From the NCBI GenBank assembly GCA_036346355.1, contig JAYEVF010000026.1, forward strand, positions 496,001 through 560,000: a DNA stretch of 64,000 nt, read 5' to 3'. Below, one piece after another: positions 46,077-57,698 of the stretch. The notes beneath the pieces were generated by a model. The model made no database searches and was not told the origin of the DNA. It saw only the letters and a program-made list of their open reading frames with translations. Each line of letters starts with the position of its first letter. Position 1 is the first letter of the stretch. The DNA comes from Rhipidocladum racemiflorum. Lineage: Eukaryota; Streptophyta; Magnoliopsida; Poales; Poaceae. The position numbers and the translations under genes are program-made.

Positions 46077-46091
46077 AACCTCCCCCCCTTA
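46077..46091 (-). other. Polypurine tract of chromovirus B
   Basis: On the minus strand TTAAGGGGGGGAGGTT directly precedes the LTR start TGTAACACC. Confidence 0.88.
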
Positions 46092-46890
46092 ATAGAATCT
46101 AGTCCACAGAGATTCAGGCTTACTAAAGAATAGGTCCTAAACTCTTTCCTCAAATCCTGCTCGTTCCCAAGTTGCTTCGCTCTGCATGGTTGCTCCACCG
46201 AACTCTGAGAAGCTTGGGTTGACTTGTTCCTAGTCTCTCGATACATAGTGTCCAAAATCTTCACGGGATGCTCCTTGTAAGTCAAATCTTCTTGCAACTC
46301 AATTGACTCTAGCGGCGTCTATTCCTCAGGTACTCGGAGACACTTCTTCAACTGGGACACATGGAACACGTCATGTACTCCTGCTAACGACTGCGGCAAC
46401 TCTAGTAGTAAGCAACTTCGCTTTGCGGCTCAAAATCCTAAATGGTCCAACATAGCAGGGTGCAAGTTTCCCCTTGGCATGGAACCTCTTAACTCCCCGA
46501 GAGGCGTAACTCGAGGTATACATAGTCCTCTGGTTCAAAACTCAAGTCCCGACGACGGCGGTTGTCAGAACTCTTCCTGGCCGTGATTGGGCTATCTTCA
46601 ACCTTTCCCTAATCATGACTATCTCGCTCTTGACTTCTTGAAGAATATCAGGCCAAGACATGGCGCTCGCGGTCTCATTCGATTTAATGGCGTCCGACAG
46701 TGGTCGACCATACAAAGGTTTCAAAAGGTGACATCGTAAACTAGCCTAGTAACTATTGTTGTAATCGAACTCGGCATACGGCAAACTCTTATCCCAAGAG
46801 GTAGCATAAGCCAATGCACACGCTCTTAGCATATCCTCCGTAATCTGATTGACTCTTTCGGCCTGGCCCATCCGCCTCATGGATGATAGG
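46092..46890 (-). pseudogene. Chromovirus B integrase C-terminus and chromodomain remnant
   Basis: Fragments in different frames correspond to the end of pol in copy A, such as QEDLTYKEHPVKILDTM followed by a scrambled version of the chromodomain and LRKEF. Several one- or two-base deletions shift the frame, so no intact chromodomain is encoded. Confidence 0.8.
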
Positions 46891-48606
46891 TCAGATCTTG
46901 AAGTTCAAACGGGTTCCCATGGCTTCATGCAACTTATTCCAGAACCTTGAGGTAAATTGGGTACCTCTGTCCGATACAATCCTTTTTGGTACTCCATGCA
47001 AACGGATGATCCTGATCATATACAATTCTGCTAACTTGTCCCCCGAGTAAGTGGTTTTTACGGGGATAAAATGGGCTACTTTGGTCAAGCGATCCACTAT
47101 AACCCATATGGAGTCATAACCTCCTTGAGTCTTAGGCAAACCGGTAATGAAATCCATTCCGATTTCCTCCCACTTCCACTCAGGTATCTTCAGCGGCTGC
47201 AACAATCCTGCTGGTCTCTGATGCATTGCCTTGACTCTCTGGCATACGTCGCACAATGCAACATGCTCGGCAACTTCTCGCTTCATGTTTGGCCACCAGA
47301 ATCTTTCTTTCAAATCCTGATACATTTTGGCACTCCCTGGGTGAATTGAATACTTGGAGTCATGGGCTTCCTCCAGAATCAGTTGCTTTAATTCCTTCTT
47401 GTTCGGCACACAAATCCGATCCTTCATCCATAACGTGCTCTGCCCATCTAGCTTGAAATCCTTTGCCTTGCCTTCCTCCATTTTGGACTTAATCCTACGG
47501 ATCTTGTCATCATCCTTTTGTCCTTCTCGGATCTGATCCTTCAGAGTAGGTTTTACTTCCAATGCGGCCAAGAATCCATTGGGTACCACCTCAATCTTCA
47601 TTCTCTGAAATTCCTGGCATAGCTCATCCTGATTCGTGGCTATCAACATATTCATGGTATGGCTTTTCCGACTCAAGGCATCGGCAACTACGTTGGCCTT
47701 TCCGGGATGATAATGGATTCCAACATTGTAGTCCTTGATCAACTCCAACCATCTCCTTTGCCTCATATTCAGATCCGACTGGGTGAATATGTACTTAAGG
47801 CTCTTATGATCCGTGTACACTTCACATCTGTTCCCGATCAGATAGTGACGCCATATCTTCAAGGCATGCACTACGGCAGCTAACTCTAGGTCATGTGTCG
47901 GGTAATTCTCCTCATGCGGCCTCAACTGCCTCGATGCATAAGCAACAACCTTTCCGTTCTGCATCAACACACATCCAAGTCCTTGGCGTGATGCATCACA
48001 ATAGATATCAAAGCTTTGATTGACGTCCGGCAGAACCAACACTGGTGCTGATGTCAATCTCGTTTTCAGTTCTTGGAATCCTTTCTCGCACTCTAGCGTC
48101 CATGTAAACTTCTTCTCCTTTTTCAGCAATTGCGTAAGAGGTCTCGCAATTGTCGAAAAGCCTTCAATGAAACGGCGGTAGTATCCTGCCATTCCAAGGA
48201 AACTCCTAATCTGGGTCACGGTCTTTGGCTGCTCCCAATGTAACACAGCTTCTACCTTGCTTGGATCAACGGCGACTCCTTCTGCGGTCATTACATGTCC
48301 AAGAAACTCCACCTTGTCCTTCCAAAAATCACACTTGCTGAACTTGGCGAAGAGTTGCTGTTCCCTCAGCTTTTCCAACACTCGCCTCAAGTGTTCGGCA
48401 TGTTCTTCCTCTGTCTTGGAGTAGATTAAGATATCATCTATGAACACGACCACAAACTTGTCCAAATATTCCATGAACACCTTATTCATCATATTCATGA
48501 AATATGCCGGCGCATTCGTCGGACCAAAGGACATAACTGTAAACTCGTAGTGTCCATATCTTGACGAAAATGCGGTTTTCGGAATATCTTCTGATCGGAT
48601 CTTCAA
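46891..48606 (-). pseudogene. Chromovirus B RT (C-terminal part), RNase H and integrase
   Basis: This open stretch of 571 codons has no stops. It holds the RT palm with FVVVFIDDILIYSK, the RT connection (VEFLGHVMTAEGV), RNase H (FDIYCDASRQGLG, YTDHKSLKYIF, VVADALSRK), the integrase zinc region (HPGSAKMY, CDVCQRV), and the DDE core up to SDRGTQFTSRFWNKLHEAMG. It ends where a deletion shifts the frame. Because copy A has stops at several matching positions, B shows what the residues were at the A breaks. It is still not functional, because the RT start and integrase end are broken. Confidence 0.92.
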
Positions 48607-49373
48607 CTGATGGTATCCCGATCTTAGGTCAATCTTGGAGAAAACTCCGCCCTCTCACCGATCAAACAAATCATCAATCCTGGGTAGCGGATACTTATTC
48701 TTCACGGTGACTTCATTGAGTGCACGGTAGTCAATGCACATCCTGAAACTCCGTCCTTCTTCTTGACGAACAAAGCGGTGCTCCCGGCCACTAACCTGGC
48801 CTGATAAATCCTTTCTCCATTAACTCCTCTAGTCAAGTTTCTTCATCTCTATCAACTCCTCGGTGGACATCCGATAGGGTCTCTTTGCTATCGGTCTTGT
48901 ACTGTACAAGCTCTATCACAAACTCTATGTCCTCGTCACGGCATACCCGGTAGATCTTCCGGAAAAACATCTGGGTACTCATTCACTACTGAAACATCCT
49001 CTATGCTGATTGCCTTGGTACTGTTAACCATCAACTGTCCATCCCTAACTGCAGTGGCTTGAAATTCCACTTTCTTTCCACACGGGCTCTCAACTGAGAT
49101 AGTCCTTCGTCCACAATCCAACACGGCTCTGTGCTTGGATAACCAATCCATTCCCAAAATAACATCTAAGGTCTGGGTCTCCAAAATAATAAGGTTCGCT
49201 AGGAACTCTATTCCATCTATTAGTATTCTCACCCCGGAACATCCTACTTTCGTTCGGAGTTCGGAACCAGGGGTTTGAACTATAAGCGTGCATTTAAGTC
49301 TTGCAATCCCCAAATCATTTTTAGCAGCAAAGCCTAGCGAAACAAACGAATGCGAAGCTCCAGATTCAAACAA
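48607..49373 (-). pseudogene. Chromovirus B protease and RT N-terminus
   Basis: The protease frame (48936-49373) continues in register toward RT, ending VVNEYPDVFPEDLPGMP. This shows that protease and RT are normally one frame in this family. The active-site motif reads ESGASHSF instead of the DSGASHSF of copy A, replacing the catalytic Asp by Glu. Between 48607 and 48935 several small deletions scramble the RT fingers. Confidence 0.85.
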
Positions 49374-49379
49374 AATCGC

Positions 49380-50558
49380 CGCAGTAATCGAAAGTTAACA
49401 AGTAACTTACCCGATCGACGTCGTAGCATTCTGCAGTGCATCCGCGGTGACATGGTTGACTCGGCCTCTCACCCGCGATGCAGGGTGTGACTCACTGGTG
49501 CTTTGGCGTCTAGCTGGGTGGATCCTAGATTGAAGCGAATCGGGTCACTCTCGCTGTTTTCTTTGGGCGCTGTTGGCAAAGTGTCCTGGCTCGTTGCGCG
49601 GTAGCAGCGTCTCCGTTCCTTCTTGCCGATCGCCTGGAGCGGCATTTCTGGCTGGGGCTGGGGTCTGATAGTTCTGATTCACGGGTCTTGGTGCTGGTGA
49701 CGGTGTCCTGGTTGCGTTCTGTGGCTGAAATCTGAAAAATTGATTTGGCGCAACCCTCAAACGTTGCTGAGCTCCCTGGCGTGATCCCTGCTGTTGCATC
49801 CTGCGCTTCCTGTTTTCATCCAGTTCCTTGCGCTTGTCCTCAAGAATAAGCGCCTTATTCACCAATTCCTGGAAATCTGGAAAGGTGTGGGTGATCAATC
49901 CCACCTGTAGCCCTGAGTTAAGTCCCTTCATGAAGCGAGACTGTCTGGCTTTATCTGTCGCTACATCCTCAGGTGCGTAGCGTGCAAGCTGTGTGAACTT
50001 GTTTAGGTAGTCGGCCACTGGCTGATTACCTTGCTTCAGTGCTCTGAACTCCTCCTTCTTGAGATCCATGATTCCTTCGAGCACGTGATACCGATTTAAA
50101 TGCGGCTGTGAACTCTTCCCAAGTGATATCTTGAGGGTTCTCTTGCGTGGCACAGAAGTTCTCCCACCATTCGGCGGCTGTTCCTTCCAACTGATGAGAA
50201 GCGTAGAGTACCTTCTCATTTCCCATGCATTGAGCGATGTGTATCTTCCTCTCAATTGACCTTAACCAATCATCGGCCTCTAATGGATTGGCATTCCCAG
50301 AAAAAGTGGGTGGATGAGTCCTCATGAACTCTGACAGTCTTGTATTCGGGCGTTGTCCCTGATTAACTTGATTAGCGATGCTTTGGCGAGGACGTGTTGC
50401 ATCTGTTGCATCATAGTATGCATCAACTGAGTCTGAGCAGCAAGAAATGCTCCAAAATTCTGGATGTCCAGTGGCGGTGCTGGTGCTCCGTCATTGGGGT
50501 TTTCTGTTGGGCGAGAACCGCTTCCATTGCTTCCAAGGTTTCCGCGGGTGTTCACCAT
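49380..50558 (-). pseudogene. Chromovirus B gag
   Basis: The start is ATG 50558 (MVNTRGNLGS). The capsid-like region continues in a second frame from about 50325 (MRTHPPTFSGNANPLEADDW, HQLEGTAAEWWENF), shifts again near 50090 and then reads EGIMDLKKEEFRALKQ, LNSGLQVGLITHTF and LEDKRKELDENRKRR. The zinc knuckle is lost: the frame reads LLPRNEPGHFANSAQ where copy A has an intact CCHC. At least three frameshifts are present. Confidence 0.88.
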
Positions 50559-50842
50559 CTGTCGATTTGCTCTAGGCTTTTAGAGATGAGAGGGAAACAA
50601 GAATAGACAAGTGATATGGAACTTATGCGGGGCAAAAGGTGTAGCTTTAAGTTCCAACTTTATTAATGATATCAATAACTTGGTATGGCTGCTTACAATG
50701 CCTAAGGGCCTTGCAACACATACTGCACACTCAGCAAGCAATGAAAATCCAAATCGAACTAACACTGAAGTCTAACGCCTAAAGGGTGACTCTTTATTCT
50801 ATGACGCGACTCGGCGAAGGAGTCTCACTATAGAATCTACGC

Positions 50843-51562
50843 TCACTCATCGAGAAAACCTCCACGGCCTGGGTACGGATATTGCGGCATAGGCGCGAAA
50901 CGATTGCCATGTCTAGCAACTGTGTCATCTGTGGTAGTCGAAGAAGAAGTGTCCTCATCGAGATCTGACTCCTCTGGATCTGGCTCGTGTAGCTCGAGCA
51001 TTGGCTCCGGCTCTGGTGCGTACAACGCCGTCTCTAACTCTCCAATCCTTTGCAGAAGGTGTGACACATACTCTTGAGCTTCCCGCCATCTGTTCTTCTC
51101 TGTCGTGATTTCCTTGCGGGCCTTCTGTAGCTCCTTGCTTGTATCATCGAGTACATCCTCCTGGGCGACAACAAGTCGTGCCAACTGTGTGACCATGGCA
51201 TTCTCATCCTGAATCGCCTTCGGGTCAAGAAGGTTATCGCTGCGCGGATGATAACGGAACACCGTGCTCTCCAATTCTCTGGCGTAGATGCGGGTAATGT
51301 GCCGCATTGCTCGTCGTGACACTTCTTGGATACCCATCTGCATTGTAGACCTTCTGGCAGTGCAGTGTATCGGGCGATTGCCTGGGCCCTTCTTCCTAGC
51401 AGATACCACAATCTTCACGTCACAGGCTTTGATCAATCCTGCTTGTCTGATCACTTCCACTTGGTATTGCGGCTTCTCAAAATCTCCGAGAGTCTGTAGC
51501 ATACGCCAAAGTTCCGCGGCGTGACCAACCTCCAGGTCGACGTAGTTGAACTCTCCCTCCAT
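50843..51562 (-). CDS. Pre-gag ORF of chromovirus B, open, function unknown
   Basis: This is an uninterrupted frame of 239 codons starting at ATG 51562 (MEGEFNYVDLEVGHAAELW) and ending in SerGly-rich GRGGFLDE. It lies about 200 bp after the LTR and ends about 285 bp before gag. Conserved blocks shared with copy A are KACDVKI, ARRSTMQMGIQEVSRRAMRH, YRYHPRSDNLLDP and QKARKEITTEKNRWREAQEYV, which looks like a coiled coil. The tail is acidic and Ser/Thr-rich. No signal peptide, membrane segment or known domain is visible. It stays open although gag, protease and RT of the same element are broken. A role in packaging or regulation is speculation. Confidence 0.7.
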   Translation of the reverse strand: MEGEFNYVDLEVGHAAELWRMLQTLGDFEKPQYQVEVIRQAGLIKACDVKIVVSARKKGPGNRPIHCTARRSTMQMGIQEVSRRAMRHITRIYARELESTVFRYHPRSDNLLDPKAIQDENAMVTQLARLVVAQEDVLDDTSKELQKARKEITTEKNRWREAQEYVSHLLQRIGELETALYAPEPEPMLELHEPDPEESDLDEDTSSSTTTDDTVARHGNRFAPMPQYPYPGRGGFLDE

Positions 51563-51760
51563 CTGTCACAAGATGCTCACGTAAGAACTCGAAATTTTTA
51601 AATCGTGACAAGGTAAGGAAAAATTCAGCAAGAGACAAGAAAAGAGAGAAGGGGGTAAGTCGAGATATCATTTCTTATCTTGACGAACTTTTAGCTTTTA
51701 GAAAATAGGTTTTAACCTCTCTACGACCATTCTAGCTAGGGTTGAGCCTACGGTCAAGAT

Positions 51761-51772
51761 GGCTCGATACCA
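51761..51772 (-). other. Damaged primer-binding site of chromovirus B
   Basis: On the minus strand TGGTATCGAGCC lacks one base relative to the TGGTATCAGAGCC of copy A, four bases inside the LTR. Priming by initiator tRNA would be impaired if this is not a sequencing error. Confidence 0.8.
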
Positions 51773-51776
51773 CCTC

Positions 51777-54245
51777 TGTCGGGACCCCGAATTTGCAAAT
51801 CCGACCCTCTCAGGTATTCAGCACTAGTCCAGGAACGCGCTAGTGCACACAGTCTTAACATCGGTAAATATCACAATCATACCACTCGATACTAATAAAG
51901 TACTTTAATTAAATAGTCAAACTGGTTACCCGACCTTATGGTCAAGTTACAAATGTGCGCCTCGCAGGGCAAACCTATTAAGAGAGAAATAATAGCAATG
52001 AAAATAAGATAACCGTGGCGCCATCCAAGATACCACAGCAATCGACCGGGCTCGCTCCTAAGTAGACGGTTCCTCATGGAGCTCCTCCTCCAAAGCCGGT
52101 GTAGTCTCCTCTTCAACTGTGTTGTATTGTGGCAAGGGTGAGTACTTGGTACTCAAGAAGTCATGCACGTAATGCAAGCTAATATACTATATGCATGGCT
52201 TGGTACAAAGGAATAGCTCAAGGTATATTTGCAGAAACAAAGATTTGACAAGTATCATAAGTAGATTCGAAAGCAGTAGAAACAAGTATAGCATAAATAA
52301 CTGTTCAAGGAGTTTAGTAAACATCTTTTCCCATCTTAATCCACATGTCCATCAACATTGTTGTTAATCCAACCCAACCTTTCAAATCCAAGTTATTTTC
52401 AGAAAATCTAACCCTTGACTGTAATCCCCGAGCGATGTCCAATACCGCGGACTCGGCTATTCGAATAGATTCTACACTCTGCAGAGGTTGTGCACTTTAC
52501 CCACAAGATACAGTCAAACACCACAAAGGCGAGTTCCCGTAACAAAGCCTTTCGAAGCCTCAAACAACACGTGGTCCTCTCCTCAGGTTCGTGCTCTACA
52601 CCATCCCTTCCCTTAACCAAGGCGAAGTATGGGACCAACACACCGTTAGATGGGTATCGGCCACAGCCCACAATACGCTCCCCGCACAATCACACAAACA
52701 AGGTAATTGACACCCTGAGGCTCCACAAGTGAGTCCTTAGCGACTTAGTCAACTAGGGCCGCCCCATTCCGACCATGTGGTTGCAAGTATGACTCAGTTC
52801 AAAGGCTTGCAAGGTTAAGTCCTTAGAGTGACCAGGGCAAGACTACCCGAAGAACCAAATCAACATCCCCAAAGCCACACCGCCCACTTTGATCATTCTT
52901 GCCACATGCCCCTAGAAAACTATTTATCAAAACCCCAGTTGATTACCATGCACCACGTGCTATCAACATCACATGATACCTTTCCAAAACAGGTTCAATA
53001 TATCATTAAGTCAATATTAACATTTGATTGTCCAAAATCATGTCATGAGCACGTAGCAGGTCTAAGCAATATACTACAACGGTCTAAAACCCATGTTGGC
53101 AATTTGATTATGTCCAACTAGTAAACCACAACTAGGGTGACAAGGGGTCATGGCACATATTTAATTAATCAAGGTGTCATACAGCAAATTGGTATTTATC
53201 TAATCTCCCATATTTAAATAAATTATTGTCTAATTGAACTAGCATGCAATAATTTGAACCAAAAATAGATTTCAAAATGGGATCAACATGGTCAAAGCAT
53301 AACTTGCCTTCAAAGAGTACTTGTTCTTGGTCTTGAGTTGGATCCTGAGTCAACACTTCTCCTTCAAATCCTTCCGGCACTTCAACGTCTACTCGTAAAG
53401 CGTGCAAATAGCAATACACGAATAAACAATAGGCAAAAAGTATCCAAACATCCAAATAAAATCCATAAACAGAGAGAACATAATTTTCTGGATTTTTAGG
53501 AACTGGAATCGTCAAATTCGGAGTTAAAATGCAAAAGTTATGATTATTTAAAGTTTAAATAATCAATTAAATAATTTTACAGAGAAAAACTTTAGTCCAA
53601 AAATTAAATAAAATTCATATTTAGGTAGATCTCAATTTTATACAAATTTAGAAATTTGAATCACTCAAATCGGAGTTGAAACGCAAAAGTTATAAGCGTT
53701 TGAAGTTTGAATCAAAATCTGAAATCATTATTTCGAATTAATAAATCATTTTCTTTTTCGGAAATTAATTATTGCGTCAGCTGTGACACGTGGCAGCCTC
53801 TGATTGGTCTGCTGACGTCAGCCGGTCCATGGACTCGGTCCACGCTCGGCTCGGGTCTACCGTGGACTCGGTCCACGACTCAACGTGTCACTGACAGGTG
53901 GGTCCCCCTCGGGTGACGTCAGCGGGGCTCAGCCCACGGTGCTGACAGGTGGGTCCCATTGGTGACGTCATTGCTGACGTCAGCGCTCGGCTGGGACAGC
54001 CTCTGACATGCGGGCCCGCCATGACGTCAGCGTGACGTCATGGTGCGGTTCGGTCACGTCGCTGACACGCGGGCCCGGCGTGTCAGCGTCACACGCACGG
54101 GTCTTGTGCATGGCCGGTCAGGCTTCCCGACACGTGGCGCAATCTCGGCCGTTGATTTGAAAATCGACGGCCCAGATTAGATCTGGCTCTCACGCGTTTG
54201 GGTTAACGCGTTTGATCTGGACCGTTGAATCTAGATCGGACGGTC
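51777..54245 (-). repeat. Chromovirus B LTR (truncated)
   Basis: It begins TGTCGGGACCCCG and follows 42604-45061, then stops within TCGGACGGTCC, where host LTR sequence (GGAGAGCCAATGAG) begins. About 1 kb of LTR is lost. It retains TGACGTCA sites around 53810-54040. Confidence 0.9.
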
Positions 54246-54987
54246 CGGAGAGCCAATGAGTAAGTCCTACATCGTGATTCCATCCACCGCGGTGTATGGA
54301 AGCGAGGAGTAGGCACCCTTGATCTTCGGGGTAGAAGGGGGGAGAGGGTGCACACCGACGGGTGTGTACTCAACCATACCGGTATGAGTTTCCAGGAGAT
54401 ATGTGCATCGCATTGCATTGCATTGCATTATATGAGGATGTTACATGATGATGATATATGATGATGTCAATGAAATGCTTACACTATGAATATGAGATGT
54501 GTATGATGTCGTATGTGAAAAGTGGTGATGAAGGTATTGGAATGTATTTTTTCTTGTTCCATTGCAATATACTTGCTGAGTGATGAACTCACGCTTGTGT
54601 TTATGTGTTTTTCTTAGGTACCATGAAACTGGCATGCGGGAAAGGGAGATAGTCACACGTCATCACTTAGCATCACACATATAAACAATGACATGTTCTC
54701 TCCTTTAGGTGTGATGGTTAATTCACTGAACTAAATTGAGGTCTTGATGCTTCGTTGGTTGTCATGCGTAAATGATTAGTCCATATTTGTCATTTGATGG
54801 ATAGACTTATATCCTTAGTTGTAAGGTGGTTGAATTTCCGATTTGTCATGTTATTGCTATCGTTCATTATGCTATCTTGACATGTTAAAATTGATGTTGC
54901 TTCAATTCATGGAAAAACAAAGGAGATGCTGCCGAAATTTTCGGTATTAGCATTTGCTCCTTTGCTGTAATTTACTTGTAATTGTGG
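54246..54987 (+). repeat. Partial LARD-family LTR, second segment
   Basis: This continues the LTR interrupted by chromovirus B, corresponding to about 26303-27050, and contains the hairpin at 54918-54964. It stops at 54987 within AATTGTGG, where the Tat-type element starts. The remaining LTR end must lie beyond 64000. Confidence 0.9.
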
Positions 54988-55573
54988 TGTGGGATGCCTG
55001 AGATGGGGGTCCCGCAAGTGGGGCCTACGCCCAACTGGGCCGAAGGCGGAGCAGTAGGCCCAGAGCCTGAAAACGCCATGATGGGCCCGGGGGATGGCCC
55101 GACTTATTCCCCAAGGCAGCTCGCAGATCCTTCGACAAAGCTTCGTGCCATGCCCAAGCAACCCGTCAAAAAGCAAAGCGTGCGGCCTGACATCGCCAGA
55201 GCCTGCAGGCGCCGGAACCTGGCGGAGTGGCAGGCGCGGGTCGGGGTAGGCACGACCTCATCCCCTGGACGTAGTGGGGCCAGTCGATAAGAGACAAAGT
55301 ATGTACTCATGAAGCCACCATGTTCAGGGCCAGGTGGCGCCCAATTTGTGGCATATCCTTCCCCTAGTATATAAAGGGGGAGGAGAGGAAAAGAAAAGGA
55401 GAGATCACGCTCATATGTCCAAGAACACAGGACTAGGGTATTATCTCCTCCGTGAGAGCCCGAACCTGTCTAAAGAGAGATCGCCCTCGCATCCTGTGTT
55501 ACCATCTAGCTTTGATCCCGCACGAATCCCCTAGAATCACAAATCTCATTGCCGGCGAAACCGATCGTCGATA
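54988..55573 (+). repeat. Tat-type element 5' LTR
   Basis: This is about 586 bp, starting TGTGGGATGCCTGAGATG and ending near CCGATCGTCGATA; a terminal CA appears mutated to TA. The right limit is set by the primer site. The start is fixed by comparison with uninterrupted LARD LTR copies. Confidence 0.8.
55368..55375 (+). promoter_or_regulatory. TATA box of the Tat-type LTR
   Basis: TATATAAA followed by GGGGG stands about 205 bp before the LTR end, a good position for the U3 promoter. Transcription would start near 55400. Confidence 0.75.
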
Positions 55574-55574
55574 G

Positions 55575-55592
55575 TTGGCGCGCCAGGTAAGG
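55575..55592 (+). other. Primer-binding site of the Tat-type element
   Basis: TTGGCGCGCCAGGTAAGG follows the LTR directly. It resembles the tRNA-complementary primer sites seen in grass Tat elements and differs from the initiator-tRNA type used by A, B and the LARD. I cannot name the tRNA with certainty. Confidence 0.7.
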
Positions 55593-56075
55593 GATTGTGT
55601 CAAGATCTTCGTCGAGCTTGATGGCTGTGACGAGTGGAGTCTCCACAGTCTTCTTCCCGGTCGTTTTCTGCTTTAAGCCTTGACCTTCATCTCCAACAGC
55701 CTCGGGAACCTTTCCCTCTCTGAGGAGGCCGCGCTGCAGCATGGCGAGGTCACCAGCGAGCCATCGTCACGACTTCTGCGCCGATCGGGAGGTCCCCCTG
55801 TCTCGTGCTGTAAAGCACCGAGTAGGGGACCGAAGGTCCAGTCCTGCCAGGGAGTCGGACTCATGGGCGCCGAGACACGAATGGTGGGGGTTCTCACCGC
55901 CAAACCACTCGGCTCCTTCGAGCGCCTGGAGCTATCCTCTTCAGGCTCGCCCAGCTCACCGGCATAGTCAGAAGAAAGCCTAGAGAGTTGCTGGAATTTC
56001 CGTAGAGTCCGCGTAATCGAGGGCTCGTGGCGGATCGCAGCGGCGCCGACACTTCGCCGCCCGCCGACTTGGAAG
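55593..56075 (+). other. Leader of the Tat-type element
   Basis: This GC-rich leader lies between primer site and gag. Short open frames occur in all registers. The frame that enters the recognisable gag region cannot be traced back to one start because of indels. Confidence 0.45.
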
Positions 56076-57698
56076 GTGGCCGAACAACAGAACCGACGCT
56101 GGCAAGGCGTGCTCATGACCGCGCGTGGTGTCAATGAAGACATTCTGCAAGCCAAGATGGGGGACCAAGCGGTCTTCCGTACTCCACAGCAGAATATCGT
56201 CGCCTCCAAGACACTCCTGGATACCTTGAGCCCTATGCTGGGGGCGGGCGATCCAGTCGCCCCGATCGTGGCCCAAGTAAAGGCCATGGTGACGGCGGCA
56301 GCGATCCAGCAGGCCCAGACCGACCAGCCGGCAAAGGAGCGGTCGCGTGGTCCGGCGAGGACCCAGACGGCCAGCAGCCGGTCAGGTCGGGAAGCCCCCC
56401 GCCAGGCACATCATGTTCCTCCCCGCGGAGATGACTTGCGACACAGCATCAACCGTGACCTCCGTTCCGACCTCGACGCCAGGCGCCGCGACCGAGAAAG
56501 GGAGGAGCAACACCGCCATGCCGACGAGTATGAACATTACGGCATCCTTCCACGAGATCGCGAAGCACGCCAAGCGCCCACGTCGATCACCGCCCGGGGG
56601 TTGCCGCGGGGTCATCGAAGGGGTTCGCGCGTTTACCCCTCACCTACGCCGAGTGGTTTGGCCTGATGGGTTTAATCCCAAGGGCATCACTAGGTTTGAC
56701 GGTGAGAGGGACCCGGATGCTTAGTTCTGTGTGCGGCTCTAGCGGTCAGGGCTGCCGGGGGGGATCAGAAAGTAATGGCAAATTACTTACCGGTTACCCT
56801 CTCGCCCCTGGGCCAAGCCTGGCTCACTGGACTCCCAGCGAACTCTATAGATTCCTGGGGAGATCTGTGTGAGCAATTCATTTCAAACTTCCAAGGCACG
56901 TACGAGCGCCCGGGCACCCCCTGGGACCTCTATCAGCTGCACCAAAAGAGGAACGAGTCCCTCCGGGAGTTCGTCAAGCGCTTCATGCACAGGAAAAGCA
57001 CTGTTCGAGATGTCACGGATGCGGTTGTGATAGCTGCCTTCCAGAAGGGAGTCAGTGACCCTGATCTCCTCAAGAAGATGTCTCGGAAGCCACCAACGTT
57101 GGTTCGTGAGCTGTTCGCCCTAGCGGAGCGCTACGCTTCAGCCTCCGTGGCCTTGGCGGAATGGCATGACGAGGGGAAGGATCAGGCTGAGCCCCCCCGG
57201 CGGAAGGAAAAGAAGCGCAAGGGTGAAGAGCTGGTGGCAGTCGCTGAACCTGCTCACCCTCGCGCCCTCAAAGAGGACGGGTATGACAAGGTGATGAACT
57301 CGCTTTGCCCCTTCCATCCAAAGGGGAGACATGCCGCCAAGGACTGCTTCACTTTGAAGAGATTTGCCCGGGAGAGCAAGAAGCAGGCTGGACAAGGTCC
57401 GAGTGGACACGCCGCAAAGCCACCTCCCCCCGAAGCAGAGGAAGACTATCAGGAAGTCGATCTCGAGCTTAACTACATATTCGAGGGTTCGGCTGCGTAT
57501 GAGTCCAAGCGGAAGCAAAAGCTCACCGCCCGAGACATCAACGCAATAGAGCCGGAGACCCCCCAGTACGTACGGTGGTCCGAGGTTGCGATAACTTACG
57601 ACCGCTCGGATCACCCAGATCGAGTCCCATTCCCCGGTAGATCCGCTCGTCTTGGCGCCCGTTGTCCGCGGCATCAAGCTCAAGAGGGTATTGATTGA
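56076..57698 (+). pseudogene. Tat-type gag (frameshifted)
   Basis: The N-terminal part (56076-56666) is charged and rich in Arg/Asp (DARRRDREREEQHRHADEY). The frame shifts near 56600 and again near 56730. The capsid-like retrotransposon gag core runs from GFNPKGITRFDGERDPDA (about 56665) through LPANSIDSWGDLCEQFISNF, YQLHQKRNESLREFVKRF and AFQKGVSDPDLL. A zinc-binding-like LCPFHPKGRHAAKDC follows near 57305-57345. The true start is uncertain; the coordinate used is the first long frame. The end overlaps the protease frame, and a shift at about 57640 separates them. Confidence 0.8.

Larger units (their letters stand above)
42604..54245 (-). mobile_element. Chromovirus B: second copy of the Tekay/Del-like element, 3'-trimmed LTR
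   Basis: This is the same family and orientation as chromovirus A. Order in its own direction: partial LTR (51777-54245), damaged primer site (51761-51772), pre-gag ORF (50843-51562), gag (about 49380-50558), protease and RT start (48607-49373), RT-RNase H-integrase (46891-48606), integrase end and chromodomain remnant (46090-46890), polypurine tract (46077-46091), LTR (42604-46076). The right LTR stops at the base corresponding to 45062. About 1 kb of LTR and about 22 bp of host LTR are missing, so no target duplication remains. Copy B shows many short indels compared with A. Confidence 0.92.

Noticed and set aside
55506..56287. Minus-strand frames across the Tat-type leader and gag
   Set aside because: Antisense shadows in GC-rich sequence; unlike 63009-64000 they show no splice-consistent exon series.
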